Shown here: piece by piece, positions 1-9,704 of the stretch
How positions within the stretch are numbered: position 1 is the stretch's first letter
How the letters are laid out: each line of letters starts with the position of its first letter
NCBI GenBank assembly: GCA_019114985.1
Contig: DXEM01000015.1
Location: 62,001 to 126,000, forward strand
Reading direction: 5' to 3'
Origin: Candidatus Anaerostipes excrementavium
GTDB taxonomy: Bacteria; Bacillota; Clostridia; Lachnospirales; Lachnospiraceae
Length of the DNA: 64,000 nt
The notes under the pieces: model-generated
Seen by the model: the letters and a program-made list of their open reading frames with translations, nothing else
Told to the model about the DNA's origin: nothing
Database searches by the model: none
Made by a program: the position numbers and the translations under genes

Positions 1-65
1 TTCCGCGAGAAGAGTTAGATCGAATTGATACGAAGCTGATTGACAAATATCTTCCGAAGAAATAA
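1..65 (+). CDS. atpB: V-type ATP synthase subunit B, C-terminal end (partial)
   Basis: The reading frame open from base 3 ends in PREELDRID followed by LIDKYLPKK and a TAA at 63-65. The gene starts before the window. The tail resembles V/A-type ATPase B subunits, and the next gene, 12 bases on, is subunit D, which follows B in clostridial V-ATPase operons. The assignment rests mainly on that context because only about 20 residues are visible. Subunit B is the non-catalytic nucleotide-binding subunit of the V1 ring. Confidence 0.7.
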   Translation, partial: PREELDRIDTKLIDKYLPKK

Positions 66-77
66 AGGAGGAAGCCT

Positions 78-695
78 ATGGATCCTAGAGAGTTTCCAAC
101 AAAGGGAAATTTAATTCTCGCGAAGAATTCTCTTGCCCTTGCCCGGCAGGGATACGATTTGATGGATAAAAAGCGTAATATCTTGATCCGAGAACTGATG
201 GATCTGATCGATGAAGCGAAAGATATCCAGAAACAGATCGATACAACATTTACAAGAGCCTATGCATGTCTTCAGCGAGCAAATATTGAGCATGGAATCA
301 GCAAGGTACAGGAGCTGGCATTCACGGTACCGATTGAAGAATCGATTCAGATCCAGACGAGAAGCATCATGGGAACCGAGATTCCTCATGTAAAATACGA
401 TGCCCAGGAAAATAGTCTGACGTATTCCTTGATTGATACGTATGAATCCATTGATATTGCCAGGGAAGCTTTCCGTCAGGTAAAGGATCTGACAATCAAA
501 CTTTCTATGGTGGAAAACTCCGCTTATCGCCTTGCAGCCAGCATCAAGAAGACGCAGAAACGGGCAAATGCGCTGAAAAATATTACGATTCCTACTTACA
601 GCGCCTTGGTATATAAGATTTCCAATGAGCTGGAAGAAAAAGAAAGAGAAGAATTTACAAGGTTAAAAGTAATTAAGCGTATGAAACAAAAATAA
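78..695 (+). CDS. atpD: V-type ATP synthase subunit D (central stalk)
   Basis: This 205-residue protein has the usual length and all-helical character of V/A-type ATPase subunit D, the central-stalk coiled coil that turns inside the A3B3 ring and couples it to the membrane rotor. The N-terminus (FPTKGNLILAKNSLALARQG) is the family signature, and the C-terminal third is a charged helix (KKTQKRANALKN). An AGGAGG ribosome site lies just upstream of the ATG. It follows the B-subunit end by 12 bases, so it is the last gene of a V-ATPase operon. A strong hairpin follows. In clostridia the complex may run as an H+ or Na+ pump or as an ATP synthase; the direction cannot be told here. Confidence 0.95.
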   Translation: MDPREFPTKGNLILAKNSLALARQGYDLMDKKRNILIRELMDLIDEAKDIQKQIDTTFTRAYACLQRANIEHGISKVQELAFTVPIEESIQIQTRSIMGTEIPHVKYDAQENSLTYSLIDTYESIDIAREAFRQVKDLTIKLSMVENSAYRLAASIKKTQKRANALKNITIPTYSALVYKISNELEEKEREEFTRLKVIKRMKQK

Positions 696-728
696 TCATT
701 TTTCTGTAAGATGAAATTTCCTCAATAG

Positions 729-764
729 AAAAGGACGAATCCGAAAGATCAGATTCGTCCTTTT
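729..764. terminator. Bidirectional terminator between V-ATPase operon and gdhA
   Basis: Perfect 13-bp arms AAAAGGACGAATC (729-741) and GATTCGTCCTTTT (752-764) with A and T tracts on both sides. It can stop the plus-strand V-ATPase operon and the convergent gdhA on the minus strand. Confidence 0.9.
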
Positions 765-787
765 CGTATATTTGCATTTAAAATGGA

Positions 788-2134
<1,347 letters not shown>

Positions 2135-2297
2135 TTATGTCCACTGAAATGTTGTATAATAAGTGTAAGACAATTTAAGTCGACACTTTAAAGCGCATCT
2201 TTTATAAATAAAGATAGGTTTGAAAGTATGACTTAGCCTGTCTCAGCTAAAAGGACGTCAAAAAGCACGAAAGTACATTGTTCTGTCTTTAGCTTAG

Positions 2298-2327
2298 TCA
2301 TATTATATAAGATATGTTATAATATGA
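2298..2327. promoter_or_regulatory. Perfect inverted repeat over a TATAAT box, gdhA/glycosyltransferase intergenic
   Basis: TCATATTATA (2298-2307) and TATAATATGA (2318-2327) form a perfect 10-bp inverted repeat. The right arm contains TATAAT (2318-2323), placed as a -10 box for the gene at 2387; the -35 is poor. The overlap of a palindrome with a -10 suggests an operator, but AT-rich sequence makes such palindromes more likely by chance. Nothing else definite was seen in 2123-2386. Confidence 0.35.
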
Positions 2328-2386
2328 CAATAGTTTTTTGTTTATTACTTTAGTGTGCTACTATAAGAAACCAAGGAGGTCAAACC

Positions 2387-3097
2387 ATGATTTCGGTCGC
2401 AATGGCTTTTTATAATGGGAAAAGATATATAAAAAAGCAGGCAGATTCTATTTTAAATAACCTGGGTTCCGGAGATGAGCTGATTATTTCCGTGGACGAT
2501 GACAGGGATGGATCAAAGGAGATTCTTGAAACGATGGCAAAAGAAGATTCCAGAATCCGGCTGATAAAAGGACCGGGAAAAGGAGTCGTTGAAAACTTTC
2601 AGAATGCTTTTCGGTCTTGTCGGGGAGATATCATTTTTCTCGCGGATCAGGATGATGCCTGGAAACCGGGAAAGGTAAGAAAGATTAAAAAGGTTTTTGA
2701 AGATCCGAATATTGTCTGTGTAGTTCACAATGCGCAAATCGCAGACGAGAATTTGAAACCTTTGGGAGAAACTACGTTTCAGTGGAGAGACAGTGGTCCG
2801 GGATTTTGGAAAAATATGAAAAAGAATTCCTATATTGGATGCTGTATGGCACTACGAAGAGAAGCGCTTGATCAGATTCTTCCAATTCCCGAAAATGTGT
2901 GGATCCATGATCAGTGGATCGGTCTTCTGGCAGAGCAGCTGGGCACAGTAGTTTTCTTTGAGGAACCATTGCTGCTTTACCGCCGACATGGAGGAAATGT
3001 GACCGGTCTTACCCACGGATCTGTTTCATCAATGGTAAAGAAGCGTTATTACATGCTAAAGGAAATCAAACGAAGAGTACGAGAATGGAAAGTATGA
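2387..3097 (+). CDS. Glycosyltransferase family 2
   Basis: This 236-residue protein has the GT-A fold pattern of family 2 glycosyltransferases. The N-terminal strand MISVAMAFYNGKRYI leads into the nucleotide site. The acidic metal/sugar-nucleotide motif DQDD is at residues 87-90, within FLADQDDAW. Such enzymes move a sugar from a nucleotide donor to a cell-wall or surface glycan. The short C-terminus has no membrane helix, so it is probably cytoplasmic or loosely membrane attached. An AAGGAGG lies before the ATG. The acceptor is unknown. The next gene encodes a YfhO-type membrane protein linked to cell-wall glycosylation, so a shared role is possible but not shown. Confidence 0.85.
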   Translation: MISVAMAFYNGKRYIKKQADSILNNLGSGDELIISVDDDRDGSKEILETMAKEDSRIRLIKGPGKGVVENFQNAFRSCRGDIIFLADQDDAWKPGKVRKIKKVFEDPNIVCVVHNAQIADENLKPLGETTFQWRDSGPGFWKNMKKNSYIGCCMALRREALDQILPIPENVWIHDQWIGLLAEQLGTVVFFEEPLLLYRRHGGNVTGLTHGSVSSMVKKRYYMLKEIKRRVREWKV

Positions 3098-3235
3098 GGA
3101 GATTATCTGAATCTTAATAAAATTTCAACATATTCTTATTATATTTATGGTACGATAGTTCATAATTCGATTTTTTAAGCAAATGATATATGCTATCATG
3201 GATAGAATAGTTTTTGACAGAAAGAAGGAGCGGAT

Positions 3236-5860
3236 ATGACATATCGTTTTGGTGATTTTTTGCGCAGACATAAATATCTTATAGGAGCTTTTTTGATTCC
3301 GTTTTTTATGATGGAGATTATAGCGGTTATTATGGAAATACAGCCATTTGGAAATCAGTCTTTTATGATCGTGGATGCTTTGCATCAATATCTTCCGTTT
3401 TTTGCGGATTATCAGGAGAAGCTTCAGTCTATGGATCGTTTATTTTATTCTTTTCACGGAGGCCTGGGGTATAATTTTTGGGGATTGTGGGCTTATTATC
3501 TGTCCAGTCCGCTAAATCTTATCATTGTGTTTTTTCAAAAAGATATGCTGAACATGGTTCTCAGCCATCTCTATGTGATAAAGATTGCGCTGTGCTGTTT
3601 TACGGCGGCTTTCTATTTCTATAAACGACGTGGAAAAGAAACATTTTCTATGATTGTATTTGGCATGGCGTACGGATTCAGCAGTTATATTGTAGGTTAC
3701 AGCTGGAATATTATGTGGCTGGAAGTTATGATTTTATTTCCGATCATATTGTATGGATTTGAGAAAATGATGCAGGGAAAAGGCTGGAAGACATATTGTT
3801 TCGCGTTGTTTTTGTCTCTGTGGTGCAATTTCTATATGTCATTTATGACATGCTTATTCCTGATCATTTGGTTTTTGCTGTATGAACATCAAGGAGTGAA
3901 AAAATTTTTTCAAAATGGATTCTGTTTTGCGTTTTTTTCTCTTCTTTCGGCGGCGATGGCAGCGGTTGTGCTGGTTCCGGCATACCTTGGAATTATGCAG
4001 ACGTCATCTGCTAAATGGGACTTTCCCAAGGAGCTGTGGTACGGGACGTTTGGAGATATTTTCTCCCGACATTTCCTCGGAACAAAACCGTTGACGATGT
4101 CGGTGGATGACTCTGACATTAACCTTTACTGTGGTATTCTTTCTCTGATCATGGGACTGTGCTATCTGCTTTCCAGAGAAATTAAAAGATCGGTCAGAAT
4201 ACGGAGACTGCTAGTCTTAGTCATTTTGTTTTTTAGCTTTAATATGCCGGTGCTTGGATATATCTGGCATGGATTTCACAATCAGTATGGGATTCCGAAC
4301 CGTTATGCGTATCTTTATATTTTTGTGCTATTGTCCATGGCGTACGACGGATATTGTCTGGTCTGGGAAAGGAGAAAGGGACAGATTGGCAAAATTCTCA
4401 TTTCTCTTGGAGTATTAGGTATGATAATTGGTGCAGCAGTCTATACGGCAAAAGATTCCGTGGATCAAAATACAATATATCTTACACTTGGCATCGGGTT
4501 TGTTTATGGGACTTTTTTACTGTTGTATCAAAAGAAATTTCTGCAGCGTAAAATAGCAGCAGGACTTCTTTGTGTTGGTTTTGCGGCTGAGATCATTGTG
4601 ATGTCGATAACTGGATACATGGAAAATGGTACAGTGACTGTGGATGAATATTTTCAAGATACGAAGGCGATTGAAAAAATTAAAGAGACGTATGATGAGA
4701 ATGGCAGTATTCGTATGGATTTGGCAAGCGGCCGGATGCTGGATGAGAGTATCTGGCATACATTAAATTGCATGACGCTGTTTGGTTCGACGGCACAGGG
4801 GAATGTGGTGGATATCATGGATCAGCTGGGATTTTACACAGGGGTAAACGAATATTTGTATGAAGGATCCACACCTTTTACCAATAATCTTTTCTCTATG
4901 CAATATCAGATTTACCGCCCGTTTGATTCCAAACCTACAACATTTCAGCCAATGGATACGGTTGGAACTTTGACTGTTTACAAAAATCCATATTTGACAT
5001 CCATTGGATATGGAATGAAACGAACGATAGAGGACTGGAATTATGAAAGTTCGAATCCGTTTTATGTGCAGAATGATCTTGCCCAAAAGGCATATGGAAT
5101 CAGCGGACTGTTCCGTATACAGGATGTCTTGCGGCCGGAACTCCACGGGTGCGAGATGGTACAAGATAACGGAATGGGTGAATATGTGATAAAAAATAAG
5201 ACATCCTTAGCAGATAATGTAGTTTTCACGATAAGAGCACAGGAAACAGGCGATGTTTACATCCATTTTGACTGCAGTCAGGCTGAGAATACAGTGATAG
5301 AGAAAAATGGAGAAGAAATCATGGCCGGAAGACTGAATGGTCAAATTCTGAATCTTGGAGAAATGGAGAAAGGACAGGAAGCCCAAGTGAAAATTCAGCT
5401 GGAGCCGGAGGCAAGGGATGCAGGAGTTGTGCGAATGACCATCGCAAATATGGATGATGCGGTTATGTCGGAACTTTATGGAGCAATGAAAGATCAGTCT
5501 TTCCAAATGACAAAATTTGAAAGTTCCGAGGTGGAAGGAAAGATCGTAAGAAAAAATTCAGGAATCACTTTCTTTTCGATTCCGTATGATAAAGGATGGC
5601 ATGCTTTTGTAGATGGGAAGGAAGTTAAGACGATGGCAATCGGTGATGCGTTCCTGGGGATTCCGACAGAGAGCGGCGAACATGAAATAACTCTTCGCTA
5701 CAAGTCTGCGGGATTTACAGAAGGAGCTGTTTTAAGCGGCGTGGGGTTCGTACTTTTCTTTCTGATGGCCGGACTGGAATTCCGTAAGAAAAAAATAAGT
5801 AAAATGAGAAGGTCTTTTTCCGAAAAGTATGATACACTGGAAGAAGCAAAGGAGGAGTGA
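3236..5860 (+). CDS. YfhO-family polytopic membrane protein (GT-C-like)
   Basis: This 874-residue protein has about a dozen hydrophobic helices in its first 470 residues, then a large extracytoplasmic domain and a final membrane helix. Near the C-terminus is the family-typical stretch YDKGWHAFVDGKEV, then an EHEITLRY segment before the last helix. YfhO proteins resemble GT-C glycosyltransferases and in Bacillus/Listeria relatives are linked to glycosylation of lipoteichoic or wall teichoic acid. An AAGGAG site precedes the ATG. It ends only 4 bases before the next gene, so the two are probably co-transcribed. Confidence 0.85.
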   Translation: MTYRFGDFLRRHKYLIGAFLIPFFMMEIIAVIMEIQPFGNQSFMIVDALHQYLPFFADYQEKLQSMDRLFYSFHGGLGYNFWGLWAYYLSSPLNLIIVFFQKDMLNMVLSHLYVIKIALCCFTAAFYFYKRRGKETFSMIVFGMAYGFSSYIVGYSWNIMWLEVMILFPIILYGFEKMMQGKGWKTYCFALFLSLWCNFYMSFMTCLFLIIWFLLYEHQGVKKFFQNGFCFAFFSLLSAAMAAVVLVPAYLGIMQTSSAKWDFPKELWYGTFGDIFSRHFLGTKPLTMSVDDSDINLYCGILSLIMGLCYLLSREIKRSVRIRRLLVLVILFFSFNMPVLGYIWHGFHNQYGIPNRYAYLYIFVLLSMAYDGYCLVWERRKGQIGKILISLGVLGMIIGAAVYTAKDSVDQNTIYLTLGIGFVYGTFLLLYQKKFLQRKIAAGLLCVGFAAEIIVMSITGYMENGTVTVDEYFQDTKAIEKIKETYDENGSIRMDLASGRMLDESIWHTLNCMTLFGSTAQGNVVDIMDQLGFYTGVNEYLYEGSTPFTNNLFSMQYQIYRPFDSKPTTFQPMDTVGTLTVYKNPYLTSIGYGMKRTIEDWNYESSNPFYVQNDLAQKAYGISGLFRIQDVLRPELHGCEMVQDNGMGEYVIKNKTSLADNVVFTIRAQETGDVYIHFDCSQAENTVIEKNGEEIMAGRLNGQILNLGEMEKGQEAQVKIQLEPEARDAGVVRMTIANMDDAVMSELYGAMKDQSFQMTKFESSEVEGKIVRKNSGITFFSIPYDKGWHAFVDGKEVKTMAIGDAFLGIPTESGEHEITLRYKSAGFTEGAVLSGVGFVLFFLMAGLEFRKKKISKMRRSFSEKYDTLEEAKEE

Positions 5861-5864
5861 GATC

Positions 5865-6734
5865 ATGAAAAGAATATTTGGTAAAATCATGGCATTGGGC
5901 TTGTGTGTTTTGATGGCTTTGCCATACGCCAATGTAAAAGCTGACAGCACGCAGAAATATTTGTCGTTGGGAGCCAGTTTGAGCGCATCTGAGCAAAAGA
6001 AGGTTCTCGATCTTTTGGGTGTCGATGACATGAGCGATTATCAGGTGATTAAAGTCACCAACAAAGAAGAACATGAGTATTTGGACGGATATTTATCAAG
6101 CAGCGTTATCGGGAGCAGGGCGCTATCCTCTGTGACCGTGGAACAAACGGGAAAAGGAAGCGGTGTGAATGTTACCACTGAAAATATTACATACTGTACT
6201 TCCGGAATGTATCGGAATGCACTGGTGACTGCAGGCATTGAGAATGCGGAAGTAAAGGTTGCGGGACCATTTAAGATTTCCGGAACGGCAGCTTTGGTCG
6301 GTGTTATGAAAGCGTATGAGGAGATGACAGGAAAAGAGATCCCGGAAGAGAGCAAAGACGCTGCGACCGATGAGCTGATTACAACCGGAGAATTGGCAGA
6401 AAGTATTGGTTCGGATGATGCGGAAAAGATCATTGCTGATGTGAAGCAAAAAGTTGCAGAAGATAATTTGACATCAGCCGATGAGATTGGAGAGGCAATC
6501 GATGAATCTGCTAAGGATTTGGAGATTAATCTTTCCGAAGAAGACAGACAGCGGATACAGGATTTGATGGATAAGATTTCCGGTCTTGATTTGAATGTCA
6601 GCCAGCTAAGAGAACAGGCAAAAGATATTTATGACAAGCTGGGAGGCGCAGAAGGAATCTTAGATAAGATTGTGAATTTCTTCAAGGGCATTTTCAATTG
6701 GTTTGCCGATTTTTTCTCAAATTTATTTTCATAA
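5865..6734 (+). CDS. Secreted DUF1002 domain protein
   Basis: This 289-residue protein starts with a signal peptide (MKRIFGKIMALGLCVLMALP, cleavage likely after ANVKA). A DUF1002-like region follows: an N-terminal segment with DDMSDYQVIKVTN and VTTENITYCT, then an acidic helical part (EEMTGKEIPEE). The C-terminus ends in an aromatic amphipathic stretch. The ATG at 5865 was chosen because it has GGAGG directly upstream and begins the signal peptide; an earlier in-frame start would overlap the previous gene. The function of DUF1002 is not known. Position after yfhO suggests a surface role. Confidence 0.8.
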   Translation: MKRIFGKIMALGLCVLMALPYANVKADSTQKYLSLGASLSASEQKKVLDLLGVDDMSDYQVIKVTNKEEHEYLDGYLSSSVIGSRALSSVTVEQTGKGSGVNVTTENITYCTSGMYRNALVTAGIENAEVKVAGPFKISGTAALVGVMKAYEEMTGKEIPEESKDAATDELITTGELAESIGSDDAEKIIADVKQKVAEDNLTSADEIGEAIDESAKDLEINLSEEDRQRIQDLMDKISGLDLNVSQLREQAKDIYDKLGGAEGILDKIVNFFKGIFNWFADFFSNLFS

Positions 6735-6746
6735 AATAAAATGAAT

Positions 6747-6791
6747 ATCCCTCTTTATGTAACATAGGATTACGTAAGGAGGGATTTTTTT
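6747..6791 (+). terminator. Terminator hairpin that contains the ribosome site of the next gene
   Basis: ATCCCTCTTTATGTAA (6747-6762) pairs with TTACGTAAGGAGGGAT (6770-6785), allowing G-U pairs, and is followed by seven T. The AAGGAGGG Shine-Dalgarno (6776-6783) for the ATG at 6792 lies in the right arm, so transcripts reading through from upstream would hide it. Confidence 0.8.
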
Positions 6792-7061
6792 ATGGATCAA
6801 AATCAAATTTTATTTTATGTGATGACCATTGGATGCACCTTGTGTATTATGTTTGGAATCTATAAAAATCCAGCATATTTGCTGCTTTTAGTTGTTCGAG
6901 GAGCACTTTGTTCTGCGCTGGTTTGGGGAATTCATGCATATTGTATCCGCAATGGAATCAGCGCCCCGGTAGACTTAAATTTTTTATCCATTGGAACCGG
7001 TGCTCTCCTGGGGCTTCCAGGTATTATTGTCTTGTATGCTGCCGGAATTTTAATCGCATAA
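6792..7061 (+). CDS. bofA: BofA-family protein (pro-sigma-K processing inhibitor-like)
   Basis: This 89-residue protein has two to three hydrophobic segments and the family-typical GTGALLGLPG at residues 68-77. BofA in Bacillus is a small mother-cell membrane protein that holds the SpoIVFB protease inactive until pro-sigma-K must be cut; homologues are widespread in clostridia. It suggests a spore-forming lineage. Its ribosome site is inside a terminator stem (6747-6785). It is not clearly part of either neighbouring operon. Confidence 0.75.
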   Translation: MDQNQILFYVMTIGCTLCIMFGIYKNPAYLLLLVVRGALCSALVWGIHAYCIRNGISAPVDLNFLSIGTGALLGLPGIIVLYAAGILIA

Positions 7062-7101
7062 TACTGAACAATGTATTTTTTTAATTTTTTTGTAAAAACT
7101 A

Positions 7102-7130
7102 TGGACAAGAAATTGGAATTATTGTAAAAT
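7102..7130 (+). promoter_or_regulatory. Promoter of the Tad pilus operon
   Basis: TGGACA (7102-7107), 17 bases, TAAAAT (7125-7130): one mismatch in each box to the vegetative consensus. Transcription would start about 17 bases before the ATG at 7154, just upstream of AAAGGAGGG. Confidence 0.65.
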
Positions 7131-7153
7131 AATGGAACAAGAAAGGAGGGAAT

Positions 7154-7648
7154 ATGAATTTATGGATGTTAACGTACTTATTGACAGCAGTGTTTTATGA
7201 CTGGAGAGATTTTCGAATTCCCAACTGGCTCAACGGAGCTGCAGCTGCTGTTATGCTGGGCTTTTGCCTGCAGCGGGGATTTGAACTGTCATCGATGGCA
7301 GCAGGAGTCTTGATACCGTTTTTTGGCTGCATTTTACTGTTTTACTGCGGCATGCTGGGAGGCGGAGATATTAAGATGCTGATGGTACTTGGCATTCCGT
7401 TCGGGGATCGTATCATCAGAGTCATGATCTTATCTTTTCTATGGAATGGCATAATTGCCGTTTGGATCTTATGGAAGCGGAGAAGCTTCCGTCTGAGAAT
7501 GTCTTATCTGTACGATTATGTTTCGAACTGCCTGTTGGACAGGCGGATATCCAAGTATGAGAATCCGAATGAAGGATCAAAATATATGCATTTTTCAATC
7601 GGAATCCTTGCCGCTTATTTGACTCTTTTGTTAGGAGGCGAGATATGA
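7154..7648 (+). CDS. Prepilin peptidase, A24 family (TadV/CpaA-like)
   Basis: This 164-residue membrane protein has the two catalytic aspartates of A24 peptidases: D16 in VFYDWRDFRIPNW and D72 in LGGGDIKML. It would cut the leader of the Flp pilin and of the TadE-like pseudopilins encoded downstream. It lacks the methylase half found in PilD, as is usual for TadV. It is the first gene of the Tad operon, has a strong AAAGGAGGG site and overlaps the next gene by 4 bases (ATGA), so translation is likely coupled. Confidence 0.9.
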   Translation: MNLWMLTYLLTAVFYDWRDFRIPNWLNGAAAAVMLGFCLQRGFELSSMAAGVLIPFFGCILLFYCGMLGGGDIKMLMVLGIPFGDRIIRVMILSFLWNGIIAVWILWKRRSFRLRMSYLYDYVSNCLLDRRISKYENPNEGSKYMHFSIGILAAYLTLLLGGEI

Positions 7649-8475
7649 AAGAAATCTGCGTCGGAATTTGTTTAAAGGATGACAGATATGGAAGGAAATT
7701 GATGGAATATCTTAATCATCAGAAAGAATTTCCTATGACAGCCTGTTATTTCGGGAACGAAGAATCTTTATGGGTGAAGGAACAGGAAGGAATGTTCCAG
7801 TGTCTTTTGTTATCAGATGAATCTAATTATCAAGGATATGTACCGTTCTGCAGGATCGACAGCAGGCAATGTCAGAGCGCAGCGGAGATCGCAGGAGATA
7901 TCTATGATCAGCTTCAGGTAAGGACAAGAAATGACTGGCAGATTTATGGTATCTATTCACCGTTTGGAGGAATGATGGCAACAGAATTTGCTTTGGAGTT
8001 TGTTAAGAGAAGATCCATGCCTTATTTGGGCATGCAGCCGTATCCGATCTTTTCCATTGGGGAGGAAACTACGGATGAGCTGCTGTTCCATATCCGTCAG
8101 AGACGGGATGACTGTATAGAATATTTTTTGAATCATCAAGAAGATCTTGGAAGTGTCAAAGGGTATCCGGGAGCAGGGTGTTTTTTGGACTACAGAGAAT
8201 TATCTGAAGAGGATTATCAGTGGTTTTTTGAGTGTATCCGAGAGAAAGGGATATCTTTGGCTGTGGACATCGGAACTGCCTGCGTCCCGGGATTAGGATT
8301 TTTCAGAAGGCTGGACAAGATCTATCTTCCGGTGACAGAGCAGGAGCTGGAGACAGAATTGTATGCGGGATTTTTAAAACAGATGCGAAAATATGGAATT
8401 TGGGGGTGCAGCGGCATGGAGGAGATTGTAATCGGAGGCAAAGAATCAATAAAGGAAGTGATTTCTCGGTTGTGA
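7645..8475 (+). CDS. TadZ/CpaE-like protein with degenerate nucleotide site
   Basis: This 276-residue protein occupies the TadZ position, between prepilin peptidase and TadA. TadZ is a ParA/MinD-like protein that places the pilus machine. The expected deviant Walker A (GGVGKT type) is replaced by YSPFGGMMAT at residues 104-113, with no lysine, so ATP binding is doubtful. Secondary-structure alternation still looks like a Rossmann fold, and a GISLAVDIGTACVP strand lies near residue 200. The identification comes from position and the degenerate loop, not strong similarity. It overlaps its neighbours by 4 bases on each side. Confidence 0.6.
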   Translation: MKEICVGICLKDDRYGRKLMEYLNHQKEFPMTACYFGNEESLWVKEQEGMFQCLLLSDESNYQGYVPFCRIDSRQCQSAAEIAGDIYDQLQVRTRNDWQIYGIYSPFGGMMATEFALEFVKRRSMPYLGMQPYPIFSIGEETTDELLFHIRQRRDDCIEYFLNHQEDLGSVKGYPGAGCFLDYRELSEEDYQWFFECIREKGISLAVDIGTACVPGLGFFRRLDKIYLPVTEQELETELYAGFLKQMRKYGIWGCSGMEEIVIGGKESIKEVISRL

Positions 8476-9704
8476 AAGAAGAGATTAAAAAACGAATCAT
8501 GGATCGCCTGGACTTTACAAAGGATATTACAGACCGCAGGTTAAAGGATATGATCCAGGGAGAAATTCTGGAATACTCCAGGGAAAAGCCCATGCTTTTG
8601 GAAGAGAAGATAAAGCTTAGCAAAGAAGTTTTCTATGCGCTTCGGAAGCTGGATTTTCTGCAGGATCTATTGGAGGACGAATCTGTAACAGAGATTATGA
8701 TCAATGGATATCAGCATGTTTTTATCGAGAAGGAAGGGCATCTCTACCAATATTCGGAGCAATTTTCCAGCGAGGAAAAGCTTTATCAGGTGGTTCAGCA
8801 GATCGCATCAGGTGCGAACCGAATGGTGAATGAGATGCATCCGATCGTAGATGCCAGATTAGATGATGGGTCAAGGGTGAATATTATACTGCCTCCGGTG
8901 TCTCTTGACGGAGCCGTCATGACGATTCGTAAGTTTGCGAAGGAGCCCATGACGATGGAATGGCTGTGTCAGCGGGGCGCCTTTTCAAAAGAAGTAGGAG
9001 AATTCCTGAAAGTTCTGGTTCGAGCGAAATATAACATTTTCATTTCAGGCGGAACCGGCAGCGGGAAGACGACGTTATTAAATGGATTATCTAACTGTAT
9101 CCCAAAAGATGAGAGGATCATTACCATTGAAGATTCTGCGGAACTTAGGCTAAATGGAATCGAGAATCTGGTACGGCTGGAGATGCGCAACGCAAACGCG
9201 GCAGGAGAACATCAGATTGATATGAAAGATCTGATCAAAGCGGCGCTTCGTTCCAGGCCGGATCGGATTATTGTAGGAGAGGTGCGCGGAGAAGAAGCAT
9301 TGTCTATGTTAAATGCTATGAATACCGGACACGATGGGAGCATTTCCACCGGGCATGCCAATGGAACCAGAGATATGCTTCGCAGGATGGAGACAATGGT
9401 ACTGATGGGTGTGGACATGCCTGTCGCAGCGATTCGAGGACAGATTGCTTCTGCAATTGATATTATTGTTCATCTGGGGCGGCTTCCGGATGGTTCCAGA
9501 AAGCTTATGGAGATTGTAGAAGTGGAAGGCATGGATCAGCAGGAAATACAGATTCACTCTGTTTTTGCCAGAAGAGAAGATGGGAAATTGATCCAGACAG
9601 GAGAAATCAGAGATCAAAAGAAATTAAAGGAGTACGGACAATATGACAGCTATCAGGCGCTTATGGAAAAATGGAATTCGGGAGATCAGCTGTTGGAAGC
9701 ATGA
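8472..9704 (+). CDS. tadA: Tad secretion ATPase (CpaF/TadA family)
   Basis: This 410-residue protein belongs to the type II/IV secretion ATPases. The Walker A is GGTGSGKTT with K199. Downstream are the Asp box (RIIVGEVRGEEAL) and His box (TGHDGSISTGHANG). It powers assembly of Flp pili at the cytoplasmic membrane. The GTG at 8472 was chosen: it overlaps the upstream TGA (GTGA), has AAAGGAAG before it, and gives the family length. A start further upstream in frame would overlap the previous gene by 240 bases. Confidence 0.95.
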   Translation: MKEEIKKRIMDRLDFTKDITDRRLKDMIQGEILEYSREKPMLLEEKIKLSKEVFYALRKLDFLQDLLEDESVTEIMINGYQHVFIEKEGHLYQYSEQFSSEEKLYQVVQQIASGANRMVNEMHPIVDARLDDGSRVNIILPPVSLDGAVMTIRKFAKEPMTMEWLCQRGAFSKEVGEFLKVLVRAKYNIFISGGTGSGKTTLLNGLSNCIPKDERIITIEDSAELRLNGIENLVRLEMRNANAAGEHQIDMKDLIKAALRSRPDRIIVGEVRGEEALSMLNAMNTGHDGSISTGHANGTRDMLRRMETMVLMGVDMPVAAIRGQIASAIDIIVHLGRLPDGSRKLMEIVEVEGMDQQEIQIHSVFARREDGKLIQTGEIRDQKKLKEYGQYDSYQALMEKWNSGDQLLEA

